The position numbers and the translations under genes are program-made. DNA of 64,000 nucleotides from Planctomyces sp. SH-PL14 (lineage in GTDB: Bacteria > Planctomycetota > Planctomycetia > Planctomycetales > Planctomycetaceae). The stretch spans positions 5,846,001 to 5,910,000 of the forward strand of contig NZ_CP011270.1 of the NCBI RefSeq assembly GCF_001610835.1, read 5' to 3'. This document shows, piece by piece, positions 17,053 to 25,602 of the stretch. The notes under the pieces were generated by a model. The model saw only the letters and a list, made by a program, of their open reading frames with translations. It did no database searches and was not told the origin of the DNA. Positions within the stretch are counted from its first letter, which is position 1. Each line of letters opens with the position of its first letter.

Positions 17053-18536
17053 TCTTCAATCGCTCCCTTCCTGGCCAACGCCTCCAGTGCCCGAACCCCA
17101 GCGGCCGACAGCACTCGAAACTTCACCCACCTGGCTCCAAACCGCCGCGTCCGGTCACTCACGCCGCACTCCCGCAGCACCGCATTGATCTCGTTCCGCT
17201 CCGGGTAGTCCTTCAGGCTCCCCCCATTCGTCAGCAGATACTCCGTCTTGAACCACAGCGATCCATCGGCCAGCCGGCACGGACGCCCCGCACTATGCGG
17301 CTCTTCCGCCGACAGCGCGTGATCGAGATGCTGCGACCAGATCAGGTGCGCCACGACCCGGTCCCGGCACTCCTCGAACGACGGCTCCTCCGTCGCCGCC
17401 GCATCGGCCAGCTTCTGCCGCAGCCCGCGCCGTTCCTTCCGGTTCCCGCCCCACAACGAGCCGAACCCGTAGTCGAAGCTGACCCCCTTCTGCCGCAGTG
17501 CCTGCTTTTCGACGTGTGCGGCGTTGAGCCACTGGTCGAGGCTGAGCTCGACGAACCCCTCCCACAGCGGACCGAACAGCTTCCACTTGGGGGGATCGGC
17601 GTTGACCCGGATTGCTCGCCAGCTCTCAAGCTGAGCCTGCGCGGTCTGATTGCTTCGCTGCTGGCGGCTGCGGGTTTCGAGGGCGAGGGCGTTGTGCCAC
17701 GTCGCTTCGACGACCATGGGGGCGAGAGGCGGGACGTTCCTTTCGTTCCAGTGGAGGAACTCGCGATGGCGTTCTTCGAGGGCTCGCGGGTTGGTGATGT
17801 CGATCTCGCTCATCCACTTGCCGGCGAGGCTGATGGCGGCGTTGTTGCGGCCCCCTTCAGAGACTCCTTGGAGAAGGTCCTGCCAGTAGCGCGGGGGGCG
17901 GGCTTTGCGGACGGTTGATGTGGCGGGCTTCCCCTGGTTTGTGGTGGCAGAGGGGAGACCGATGTGTTGGCGGATCCGCTCGATGACTTCGGGCGGGATG
18001 GACATGGGGGGGCCGTCGTCGAGGGAGCGGCCGGGGAGCCAGGTGTAGGTCGGGCCGTCGGGGTGGATTGACGGGGGGAAGATGCAGTAGCTCCCTTTGC
18101 CGTTGCCGGCTTTGACGTCGATGAGGCCGCGGGTGCCGTCGGCGGAGTGGATCTTCCAGTTGGCGTGGGTGTTGTTGGGGAGTGCGTCGGTCCAGCGGAA
18201 GAGGAAGTGGCGGCCGCGTTGGCCTTTGAATTGGGGGGTGTGGAGGTTGATGCCTTGGAAGAGCGTGTTGACGACGAGGTCGACGGCTTCGTCGCTGTCG
18301 GCGTCGAGGTCGAGGATCCAGTTTTCAGGCGGCACGGTGGGGTGGGGGCCCATGGTGACGGCGACGTTGGCTTGGGGGGATCGGGTGTACCATTGGTTGA
18401 TCTGGGCGAGATCCGTGGTGGCGTATTGCTGCCAGGGTTGGCGGGGGAGGAGTGGGGTTTTCTTACGTGGGGCGCAGGGGAAGACGCGGAGGTTTTGGGC
18501 GGCGTAGTTCAGCGCTTCGCGAAGCAGAGTTGTCAC
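17049..18536 (-). CDS. Bifunctional DNA primase/polymerase (Prim-Pol, AEP family)
   Basis: About 495 residues. The N-terminus LREALNYAAQNLRVFPCAPR is the standard Prim-Pol opening. Archaeo-eukaryotic primase motifs follow: NWILDLDADSD (metal-binding DxD), GQRGRHFLFRW, and IDVKAGNGKGSYCIFPPSIH. The C-terminal half is helical with no helicase motif. I chose the GTG at 18536; a longer GTG-initiated frame would reach into the type A repeat and is unlikely to be native. These enzymes serve plasmids, phages and integrated elements. Third positions are mostly C in the first third of the gene and mostly G near its end. Confidence 0.88.
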   Translation of the reverse strand: MTTLLREALNYAAQNLRVFPCAPRKKTPLLPRQPWQQYATTDLAQINQWYTRSPQANVAVTMGPHPTVPPENWILDLDADSDEAVDLVVNTLFQGINLHTPQFKGQRGRHFLFRWTDALPNNTHANWKIHSADGTRGLIDVKAGNGKGSYCIFPPSIHPDGPTYTWLPGRSLDDGPPMSIPPEVIERIRQHIGLPSATTNQGKPATSTVRKARPPRYWQDLLQGVSEGGRNNAAISLAGKWMSEIDITNPRALEERHREFLHWNERNVPPLAPMVVEATWHNALALETRSRQQRSNQTAQAQLESWRAIRVNADPPKWKLFGPLWEGFVELSLDQWLNAAHVEKQALRQKGVSFDYGFGSLWGGNRKERRGLRQKLADAAATEEPSFEECRDRVVAHLIWSQHLDHALSAEEPHSAGRPCRLADGSLWFKTEYLLTNGGSLKDYPERNEINAVLRECGVSDRTRRFGARWVKFRVLSAAGVRALEALARKGAIEE

Positions 18537-18570
18537 GATCAAACCCAATATGGCGTTGTCAAAATCCACC

Positions 18571-18882
18571 GGGTCCAGGGGCACCCTGGTCAGGGAGTGC
18601 AGAGGGGAGAATCCCCTTTGCCCGCCGGAGGCTTTGGCCTGGATCGCTCTCTCTGAAGGAGCGCGTGTCCAAGCGCGGACGCCGTGCCGGATGCCCCTAC
18701 ATCAACCCGCGGGGAATCCAGAGCGAGCGGTGAGTTCTCTACGCCGGTACCACAAAGCGGTCGCCAGTTGCGTACCACGGTTCCTCATGGAAGTGGCCTC
18801 CGGCGGCAAGGGGGTGAGACCCCCTTGACCCCAGCGGCCGTCGCACGTTGGGTCCGAGCTATGGAAGTCGTGCCGGCGAGAA
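18571..18882 (+). repeat. Type A intergenic element, full copy A6 (forward)
   Basis: Complete, from GGGTCCAGGGGCACCCTGG to GTGCCGGCGAG. It is one of three copies whose GGGTCC end is not just after a stop: it faces the 5' end of the Prim-Pol gene. Confidence 0.85.
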
Positions 18883-18887
18883 CCCGG

Positions 18888-19400
18888 TCACTTCGACGAG
18901 ACGAGACGCGTCACTTCACCCCACTGGAAGACGCTCCGCAGTTCGCGCGGAATCTCGGTGCCGTTCGCCAGCCATTCACGAAGACGGCCTTTCACCGCCG
19001 CCGCATCGAAGGTCTCCTGACACAGGTCAGCCAGGCCAAGCTGACGCAGGACGGCACAGACGGTTTCCTGCGTGACGCCATCGCGGTCCGCCTTCTTCTG
19101 GCAGAAGAACTCGCGGCGGGTGTGGATGTTGAACCGCTCGACCTTGTTCTCGAGGAACGGGACGTCGATGTTCGCCGAGGCGAGACCGTCCGCCGCCATG
19201 TCCTTGATGAGTGGCTCGGCGAGCCGGTCCTCTTCGGCCCGGACGGACTTGAGGGCGTCGTCCAGAAGTCGGCGGAGAGCGCCGAGCGTGGCGAAGGCTC
19301 GCAGCCGTTCGGTCACGGACCGGGCGGATTCGACCTGCGAGACCGCCTGGGAGTAACAGGCGAGGGCGTCAGCAACGCGGGGGAGGACTGGAGTGGTCAT
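18888..19400 (-). CDS. Hypothetical protein of the Prim-Pol/helicase block
   Basis: 170 residues, almost entirely helical and charged, with coiled-coil tendency over residues 15-70 (YSQAVSQVESARSVTERLRA, LRRLLDDALKSVRAEEDRLA). A second half has NIHTRREFFCQKKADRDGVT. No family is recognised. Position and size recall accessory proteins of phage or plasmid replication modules. Its stop lies only a few bases from copy A6. Confidence 0.65.
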   Translation of the reverse strand: MTTPVLPRVADALACYSQAVSQVESARSVTERLRAFATLGALRRLLDDALKSVRAEEDRLAEPLIKDMAADGLASANIDVPFLENKVERFNIHTRREFFCQKKADRDGVTQETVCAVLRQLGLADLCQETFDAAAVKGRLREWLANGTEIPRELRSVFQWGEVTRLVSSK

Positions 19401-19475
19401 GGAAAAAATGTCCGAGTGTCAGGTTTTGAGTTTTCCGTGGTCAGCAATCAGTCAGGGGGCGGTGACGGACCGGGG

Positions 19476-19721
19476 CTATGCTTCCTGTCCCGTGGCAGCT
19501 GGCATTTCTTGTTTCATTGTCCACAGGCGTTCAGCGGCTTCCCGCAGCCTGGGCTGGTCCACCCGGGCCGTGGTCCGCTCCCGCAGTTCCTGGTGGATGC
19601 GGTCTTCGATGAGGCCCTCGACGTCTTCGAGGCTGGTGCAGTGGCGGATGTGGTGGAGGCCGATGCTGGTCGTTGGGAGACGGGCGATCGGTTGCCAGTC
19701 GATTTCGATGAAGGTCGTCAT
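19476..19721 (-). CDS. Small hypothetical protein
   Basis: 81 residues starting MTTFIEIDWQPIARLPTTSI. The centre (CTSLEDVEGLIEDRIHQELR) is helical and acidic. The start overlaps the stop of the upstream 77-residue gene as ATGA, so the two are translated together. No family is recognised. Confidence 0.6.
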   Translation of the reverse strand: MTTFIEIDWQPIARLPTTSIGLHHIRHCTSLEDVEGLIEDRIHQELRERTTARVDQPRLREAAERLWTMKQEMPAATGQEA

Positions 19722-19951
19722 GTCCGCAGTCCTTCGATGGCGAGGCCGAGTGTGTGGGCGAGGTGGGCGGCGCGGCGTTGCCAATAGGCGCGAGTGTCAG
19801 GTCCGCTGCGGTGGTCCTCGGCGAGGAGTTGCGATTCGCGGAGGTCCCGCACAAGGGCTTCGCGGTTCACTGTCTGAGGTGGTGGGCGGTAGTCGCGCGG
19901 GATCGGGACGGCGTAGCCGGCTTCGAACTCGCACCGGGCGCGGTGGTCCAT
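19718..19951 (-). CDS. Small hypothetical protein
   Basis: 77 residues: MDHRARCEFEAGYAVPIPRD, a Pro-rich turn, then two helices (NREALVRDLRESQLLAED and AYWQRRAAHLAHTLGLAIEG). Its coupling with the next gene supports reality; the longer frame upstream is low-complexity and was not used. It is the first gene of the minus-strand block. Confidence 0.55.
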   Translation of the reverse strand: MDHRARCEFEAGYAVPIPRDYRPPPQTVNREALVRDLRESQLLAEDHRSGPDTRAYWQRRAAHLAHTLGLAIEGLRT

Positions 19952-20313
19952 GGACGGATCCCCAGGGAAGGAGCGGCCGTGTCCGCTCAATCGGACCGCG
20001 GCGGGAGCGTGATGGAAGAAGGGGCGTCCTTGCCCCGAATGGCGGGTCCATGCCGGGACGGGACCTCGTTGTCCCGATGGAGACGTGGCCGCGGAGGACA
20101 CCCCGCGGCGGCAGTCGGGTTCGGTCGGGGTCTCCCGGACCGTTCCTCGTCACGCCTCACACCCTTTCAGCCCTGGAAACTGCGGTTTCCAAATGGACGA
20201 GGAGAAATGCGGCCCGGGAGAATTTTTGCGGTGACTGCGTGGTGATTTGTTGCCGCGACGCGCGGGGCGGCAGAATGCGGAGCCCGTGAATGGTTCAGCA
20301 GCGAGCCGAAAGA
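19952..20313. other. Upstream region of the small-gene block
   Basis: No gene is supported. A hairpin TGGAAAC-TGCG-GTTTCCA lies at 20174-20191 and could be an operator or a terminator-like stem. The remainder is GC-rich spacer. Confidence 0.3.
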
Positions 20314-20531
20314 AGTCCCGTCAGGGACGAAAGAGAATCGCCCACCATTTCAATGGTGGGTTTCAGCGATGGAATCGGACGAGTCCCGTCAGGGACGGCA
20401 GAGGACTGTGGCCGCGCGTCAGCGATGAGTCCGGTCGGTTCTTTCGTCCCTGACGGGACTCGTTCGAGCTGACGTGCCGTGGCCCCCCCGTTGAAACGGG
20501 GGGCTATTTTCGGCCGTCCCTGTCGGGACTT
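20314..20531. repeat. Type B hairpin repeat, paired copy 4
   Basis: Unit one: AGTCCCGTCAGGGACGAAAG, hairpin CCCACCATTTCAATGGTGGG, then AGTCCCGTCAGGGACGG. Unit two is inverted: CTTTCGTCCCTGACGGGACT, hairpin CCCCCCGTTGAAACGGGGGG, GGCCGTCCCTGTCGGGACTT. This is the cleanest type B pair and stands free of type A sequence. Confidence 0.88.
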
Positions 20532-20639
20532 CAGAGGGAACTGTCTGCGCATCGGCCCCCCGCAAGGCCGGCGAACCGCGCTTCCGTGACACGCGGTTCC
20601 TCGTGTCCGATGGGCCCCTGCCGACTATCTACCTTCCGT

Positions 20640-20676
20640 CTTCCGCCTTAAGCCTTCCGCCTTAAGCCTTCCGCCT
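20640..20676. repeat. Short tandem repeat
   Basis: A 14-bp unit CTTCCGCCTTAAGC occurs about 2.6 times, ending at the stop codon of the aldo/keto reductase gene. Confidence 0.6.
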
Positions 20677-21642
20677 CTACTCATAGATCGGGAAGAACGT
20701 GCCGAAGGCGGGTTCACAGAAGTCGCCGGGGTCGTTGAAGCGTCGGCGCTGGTCAAGGGCCGTGATCGCCTGCATCTGGTCGGCCGTCAGAGCGAAGTCG
20801 AACAGGGCGAGGTTCTCGCGGAGACGCTCGGGCTTCGAGGTCTTGGGGACGATTGACGTGCCCCGCTGGACGCCCCAGCGGAGGACGACCTGGGCCGGCG
20901 TGCGGCCGACGGCGTTGGCGATCTCGGTCACGACCGGGTGGTTAAGGACCGAGTCGTCGGTCGTGGCCATTCCGAGCTGGACGTAGGAGGGAGCGCCGAG
21001 CGGGGAGAAGCCGGTGACCGCGATCCCTTCCTCGCGGCAGAAGCGGAGGAGCTTCGTTTGCGCGAGGTACGGGTGCAGCTCGACCTGCAGGACCGCGGGG
21101 TGGATGCGGGCTTCAGTGAGCAGGTCCCGCAGGAGGCTGACGCCGTAGTTGCAGACACCGATGTGCTTCACGAGACCGTCGTCGACCAGTTCCTCCATGG
21201 CCTGCCACGTTTCGTAGAGCGGGATCGGCTCGGCGATCATGCGGGGCTGGGCCGCCGCGGGATCGTGGACCCAGCCCGGGGGATACCGCTCTTCGAACGG
21301 GACGTACCGCAGGGCGATCGGGAAATGGATCAGGTAGAGGTCGAGGTATTCGAGGCCGAGGTCGCGGAGGGTCCGCTCGACCGCCGGCCGGACGTGCTCG
21401 GGGTCGTGGTAGGTGTTCCAGAGTTTGGACGTGACCCACAGGTCCTCGCGGCGGCAGAGGCCGGCGTCGAGCGCCCGACGGATGCCAGCTCCCGCTTCCG
21501 CCTCGTTGCCGTAGTCGCAGGCGGAGTCGAGATGCCGGTAGCCGGCCCGGATCGCCTCTTCGATGAGGTCGGCCACCTGGTTGCGGTCGATTTTCCAGAG
21601 ACCCAGGCCGACGGGGGGGATGGAGATGGGGGGAGAGGGCAT
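20677..21642 (-). CDS. Aldo/keto reductase, xylose-reductase-like
   Basis: 321 residues. All four catalytic positions are present: Asp and Tyr in HLDSACDYGNEAE, Lys in WVTSKLWNTY, and His in LYLIHFPIALRYVPFEERYP. The last stretch and the NADPH site (IVPKTSKPERLRENL) are closest to the AKR2 xylose/aldose reductase group better known from eukaryotes. It reduces sugar or other aldehydes with NAD(P)H. The start at 21642 has AAGGA six bases upstream; the longer frame does not. It is the last gene of a three-gene minus-strand operon with a lyase and an epimerase-like protein, pointing to sugar metabolism. Confidence 0.88.
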   Translation of the reverse strand: MPSPPISIPPVGLGLWKIDRNQVADLIEEAIRAGYRHLDSACDYGNEAEAGAGIRRALDAGLCRREDLWVTSKLWNTYHDPEHVRPAVERTLRDLGLEYLDLYLIHFPIALRYVPFEERYPPGWVHDPAAAQPRMIAEPIPLYETWQAMEELVDDGLVKHIGVCNYGVSLLRDLLTEARIHPAVLQVELHPYLAQTKLLRFCREEGIAVTGFSPLGAPSYVQLGMATTDDSVLNHPVVTEIANAVGRTPAQVVLRWGVQRGTSIVPKTSKPERLRENLALFDFALTADQMQAITALDQRRRFNDPGDFCEPAFGTFFPIYE

Positions 21643-21701
21643 CGTGTGTCCTTGGGAAGTATCAGGTGACAAGTATCAAGTATCAGTGGAGGGGCTGACC
21701 G

Positions 21702-22724
21702 CTATCCGCGTAGCCATTCGTCTCGATGTTCTGCGACGAACGCGTCGTCGTTGAGGTGGGCGTAGGCTCTGGTGACGCGGTCGATTTCGGCGGATTGGCC
21801 GGGGCTGAGGCCTTCGTTCTCGTCGAGACACCAGATCCCTTCGAGGAGGCCCTGGCGGCGGAGGACTTCGTGGAGGCCGGCGATGCAGCCGCGGAAGCTG
21901 TTGGCGGCGTCGAAGAAGGCGGCGTTCGAGTCGGTGACTTCGACGCCGAGCCGCATCCGTTCCGGGGTGGCGTTGGCGTTGCGGCAGTCTTCGAGGAGTT
22001 CGACCGCGCGGCGGGTCCAGACGGACCAGTGGCCGAGGAGGCCGCCGACGATGCGGCGTTCGGTGTTGCCGATCCGGAAGGGGGTGACGAAGTCGGTCAC
22101 GATCGCGTCATCGTTGCCGGTGTAGAGGGCGATGTCGTCGCGGCCGGCGTCGATGACAGCGCGGATGACGTCGAGCGTCTGGTAGCGGTTGAACGGGGCG
22201 ATCTTGATGGCGACGACGTTGGGGATCTCGGCGAAGCGCCGCCAGAACGAGTACGGGAGGATCCGGCCGCCGACGCTGGGCTGGAGGTAGAAGCCGACGA
22301 CCGGGATCGCTTCGGCGACTGACCGGGCGTGGGCGATGAGTTCATCGTCGGTGGCGTGTCGCAGGGCTCCGAGGCTGAGGAGGCCGGCGTGGTAGCCGTG
22401 CTTTCGCAGGAGGGCGGCTTCGTTCAGGGCTTGGGACGTGGGGCCGCAGAGGCCGCCGATCCGGACGAGCGGGCGTGTCGAGCGCTGCATCTCTTCGGCG
22501 GCGAGGGCGAGGACCGGTTCGAAGAGGCCGAAGCGGGGTTCGCGGATGGCGAACTGAGTTGTGTGGACTCCGACCGCGAGGCCGCCGACGCCGGCCGCGA
22601 TGTAGTAGCGGGTGAGGGCGCGTTGGCGTCGTTCGTCGAGCCGCCGCTCCGCCGTGAGAGCGAGCGGATGGGCGGGGATGGCGAGGCCGCGGCGGAGGTG
22701 GGAGCGGAAGTCAGAATCGTCCAT
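21702..22724 (-). CDS. Dihydrodipicolinate synthase / KDG aldolase family lyase
   Basis: 340 residues, a (beta/alpha)8 barrel. The Schiff-base lysine is in NVVAIKIAPFNRYQ and the assisting tyrosine in IPVVGFYLQPSVGG. AGVGGLAVGVHTTQF replaces the usual GTTGE loop, so the substrate is not the ordinary DHDPS one; 2-keto-3-deoxy sugar acids are plausible given the neighbours. It overlaps the upstream epimerase-like gene by 14 bp and precedes the reductase by about 60 bp. Confidence 0.85.
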   Translation of the reverse strand: MDDSDFRSHLRRGLAIPAHPLALTAERRLDERRQRALTRYYIAAGVGGLAVGVHTTQFAIREPRFGLFEPVLALAAEEMQRSTRPLVRIGGLCGPTSQALNEAALLRKHGYHAGLLSLGALRHATDDELIAHARSVAEAIPVVGFYLQPSVGGRILPYSFWRRFAEIPNVVAIKIAPFNRYQTLDVIRAVIDAGRDDIALYTGNDDAIVTDFVTPFRIGNTERRIVGGLLGHWSVWTRRAVELLEDCRNANATPERMRLGVEVTDSNAAFFDAANSFRGCIAGLHEVLRRQGLLEGIWCLDENEGLSPGQSAEIDRVTRAYAHLNDDAFVAEHRDEWLRG

Positions 22725-23739
22725 CGTGCACTTCGAAGTGGGTCGGTTTGCCGATTGTGGTGCCGCCCCGCTGGAGCCAGTGCGCGGTGGCTTCGATCAT
22801 TTCGTCGATCGAGACGGCGGGGGGGCCGAAGAGGTCGTAGGAGCGGGAGGCGTCCCAGATCCAGGCGGTGGGGCCTTCGGTCCCGGTGATGCGGGCTTCG
22901 CGGCCGACGGCCCGGCCGAAGCGCTCGGCGAGCGTGCGGACTGAGAGTTTTTCGAGGCCCGTGACGTTGAGGGCGAGGGGCGGGGATTGGGTGTGGGCCA
23001 GCGACTGGATGGCGCGGGCGCAGGCATCTCCCTGCCAGATGACGTTGACGTAGCCCATGGAGACGTCGACGGGTTCGCCGGCCTGGACCTTCTGGGCGAT
23101 GTCGAGGAGGACGCCGTAGCGGAGGTCGATGGCGTAGCAGAGGCGGAAGAAGAGCAGGGGTGTGCGGGCGGTGCGAGCGAAGTGGCCGAAGAGGCGTTCG
23201 CGGCCGACGCAGGAGTTGGCGTATTCGCCGGGTGGGGTGAGGGGGGTGTCTTCGGAGGCGCCGGGGCCGTCGGCGGGGACGAGGGGGTAGACGCAGCCGG
23301 TGGAGAAGACGACGGTTCGCGATTGGGAGAATCGCTGGGCGACGTAGGCGGGGACGAGGGTGTTCATGGCCCAGGTCGTTTCGGGGGCGTCGCTGGTGCC
23401 GAACTTCTGGCCGGCGAGGAAGAGGACGTTGGGGACTGAGGGGAGGGCGGCGACCGCGGTGGGATCGAGGAGGTCGCAGCGGATGGTTTCGATGCCGTGT
23501 TGTTGGAAGTCGGCGAGGGTGGACGGGGAGGAGAAGCGGGCGACGGCGATGACGCGGCGGGAGGTGTGGCCTAACTCATCGAGGGTGCGGCGGAGCATGC
23601 GGGCGAGGGTGGGTCCCATTTTGCCGCTGGCGCCGAGGACGATGAGGTCGCCGTCGAGGTGTTGGAGGGTGTGGAGAGTGGCGGTGGTGGGTTGGGAGAG
23701 GGTTTGGTCGAGGTCTGTGAGGTTGTGGATGGGGTGCAT
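22711..23739 (-). CDS. NAD-dependent epimerase/dehydratase-like protein
   Basis: 342 residues with a Rossmann domain from residue 30: LIVLGASGKMGPTLARML is the dinucleotide loop, followed by ETIRCDLLDP, NVLFLAG and VVFSTGCVYP. The tyrosine of the SDR-type catalytic pair is in GEYANSCVGRER, but the position of the catalytic Lys (YxxxK) is Cys, so chemistry may be altered or lost. The C-terminal domain (NVIWQGDACARAIQSLAH, LNVTGLEKLSVRTLAERF) is sugar-epimerase-like. First gene of the operon; role is inferred as sugar or sugar-acid oxidation or epimerisation. Confidence 0.8.
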   Translation of the reverse strand: MHPIHNLTDLDQTLSQPTTATLHTLQHLDGDLIVLGASGKMGPTLARMLRRTLDELGHTSRRVIAVARFSSPSTLADFQQHGIETIRCDLLDPTAVAALPSVPNVLFLAGQKFGTSDAPETTWAMNTLVPAYVAQRFSQSRTVVFSTGCVYPLVPADGPGASEDTPLTPPGEYANSCVGRERLFGHFARTARTPLLFFRLCYAIDLRYGVLLDIAQKVQAGEPVDVSMGYVNVIWQGDACARAIQSLAHTQSPPLALNVTGLEKLSVRTLAERFGRAVGREARITGTEGPTAWIWDASRSYDLFGPPAVSIDEMIEATAHWLQRGGTTIGKPTHFEVHDGRF

Positions 23740-23784
23740 GTGGGGAATATAGGAGATTGGCTTCCTTACGAGTGAGGCTCAGCC

Positions 23785-24105
23785 GGGTCCAGGGGCACCC
23801 TGGTGGGGAGTGCAGAGGGGCAACGCCCCTTTGCCCGCCGGAGGCCTGGCCGTCGAGAGATGTCTGAAGGAGTGAGTGTCCAATCGCGGACGCCGTGTCG
23901 GATGCCCCCTCACCAACCCGCGTCGTTCACGGACCGGTTGCTGAATGACAACGGAGTCCTCAACGCCGGTTTCACAAAGGGGACATCCGTTGTTTACCAC
24001 GGTTCCTCACAGGAGTGCCTCCGGCGGCAAGGGGGCGGGGCCCCCTTGACCCCAGTGGCCGTAGCACGTTGGGTTTGAGCTGTGGACGCTGTGCCGGCGA
24101 GGACG
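23785..24105 (+). repeat. Type A intergenic element, full copy A7 (forward)
   Basis: Complete, between the divergent epimerase-like and beta-helix genes. Its right-arm hairpin reads TTCCTCACAGGAG rather than TTCCTCATGGAAG, a change that keeps a stem. Confidence 0.85.
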
Positions 24106-24181
24106 TGTGTCCTGGTCGTGTGATTGACTACACTCGGCCAACGCTCGCGGTCATCGGCCCCGCCCACAGGAGAACGTCCTG

Positions 24182-25513
24182 ATGTCCCCGCTCTCGCGCC
24201 GCTCCTTCCTCGCCTCCACCGCCGCTCTCGCCGGAGGCGTCGCCAGTCTCAGGTCATCGGCCGCGGCCGACGACCGCCCCCCCGTCACCGCCCCCCGCGC
24301 GACCTCGTTCGATGCTCGCGTCGAACCGAACTGGGACGAGTGCCTGTCTATCTCCGTCGGACCGAAGGATGCGGACATCGTCGGCACCAGCCATCGCGCC
24401 GTGCAGGCCGCCGTTGACTACGTAGGATCTCTCGGCGGCGGCACCGTCGTCCTCCGTCCGGGCAAATACGTCCTCCGCGGCGCAGTCCACCTCCGCTCAA
24501 ACGTCCGAATTCAGGGGACCCCCGGCGAAACCATCGTCACCAAGATCCCGTCGCGCATGTGCAAACTCGCCGCCGACTCCGACTGGTACGATCAGGAACT
24601 CACCCTCGCCCCCGGCCACGGCTTCGAAATCGGCGACAGCATCTGCCTCCGCATGAAGAACGCCCACAACGGCAGCCCCCAAGTCCTCAAGCGGCGACTC
24701 GTCGCCCGCTCCGGCGATCGCTTCAAGCTCGACCGGGCCCTTAAAGAAAACGTGTGGGAGGCGGGAACGCCGACCGTCCACGCCCTCTTCCCGCTCCTGA
24801 CGGGGGAAGAGATCGAACAGATCGCCATCGAAGGCCTCGTCCTCGACGGCGACAAGGCCAACAACGACAACCTCGACGGCAACTACGCCGGCTGCGTCTT
24901 CCTGCAGGACTGCCGCGACATCGCCATCCGCCGCGTCGAAGCCCGCGACTACAACGGCGACGGCCTGAGCTGGCAGATCTGCCACGACGTGATCGTCGAA
25001 GACTGCCGCTCGACCGGCCACACCGGCCTCGGCCTGCACCCCGGCTCCGGCTCGCAGCGGCCGCTGATCCGCCGCAATCATCTCGCCGGGAACTCGATCG
25101 GCCTTTTCTTCTGCTGGGGGGTGAAGTTCGGACTGGCCGAGGAGAACACCTGCGACGGCAACCGCGTCGGGATCTCGATCGGCCACCGCGATACCGACAA
25201 CCTCGTGCGGAACAACGTGGTCACCAACAGCGGCGAAGTGGGCCTCCTGTTCCGTCCCGAGCGGGGACCGGGCTTCTGTGCCCATCGCAACCGCATCGAG
25301 TCCAACCGCTTCGAGAACAACGGCGGCCGGACGGCGGCGGCGATCGATATTCAGGGAGGGACCGAGTCGGTGACGCTCGTCGGCAACACGGTCAGCGAGA
25401 CCCGCGCGGCCGAAGAGCGGATCGGCATCCGCCTCGGCGACCTGACCCGCGACATCCGCCTCGACGGGAATACGGTCACCGGCTTCGCGCGGGATGTCGT
25501 TCGACCGGCGTGA
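24182..25513 (+). CDS. Tat-exported right-handed beta-helix (pectate-lyase-like) protein
   Basis: 443 residues. The N-terminus SPLSRRSFLASTAALAGGVA is a Tat signal (twin Arg). From about residue 70 there is HRAVQAAVDYVGSLGGGTVV and LRPGKYVLRGAVHLRSNVRI, the typical opening of a pectin-lyase fold, then regular helix rungs with Asn ladders (CVFLQDCRDIAIRRVEARDY, DGLSWQICHDVIVEDC, LIRRNHLAGNSIGLFF, NLVRNNVVTNSGEVGLL). Such proteins cleave or bind acidic polysaccharides outside the cytoplasm. No defined catalytic set is visible, so the substrate is unknown. Confidence 0.85.
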   Translation: MSPLSRRSFLASTAALAGGVASLRSSAAADDRPPVTAPRATSFDARVEPNWDECLSISVGPKDADIVGTSHRAVQAAVDYVGSLGGGTVVLRPGKYVLRGAVHLRSNVRIQGTPGETIVTKIPSRMCKLAADSDWYDQELTLAPGHGFEIGDSICLRMKNAHNGSPQVLKRRLVARSGDRFKLDRALKENVWEAGTPTVHALFPLLTGEEIEQIAIEGLVLDGDKANNDNLDGNYAGCVFLQDCRDIAIRRVEARDYNGDGLSWQICHDVIVEDCRSTGHTGLGLHPGSGSQRPLIRRNHLAGNSIGLFFCWGVKFGLAEENTCDGNRVGISIGHRDTDNLVRNNVVTNSGEVGLLFRPERGPGFCAHRNRIESNRFENNGGRTAAAIDIQGGTESVTLVGNTVSETRAAEERIGIRLGDLTRDIRLDGNTVTGFARDVVRPA

Positions 25514-25602
25514 CCACGGGATCGGCGGCCACAGCGGCTCGGTCTGATCTTCCTTGGGCCTCCCGGACATGGGACACTGTCGATGTTCTTGGGGAGGGGC
25601 CG

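Noticed and set aside
16361-20531. Possible CRISPR array from repeated GTCCC boxes
   Set aside because: Units are few, inverted rather than direct, and not evenly spaced; no cas genes are nearby.
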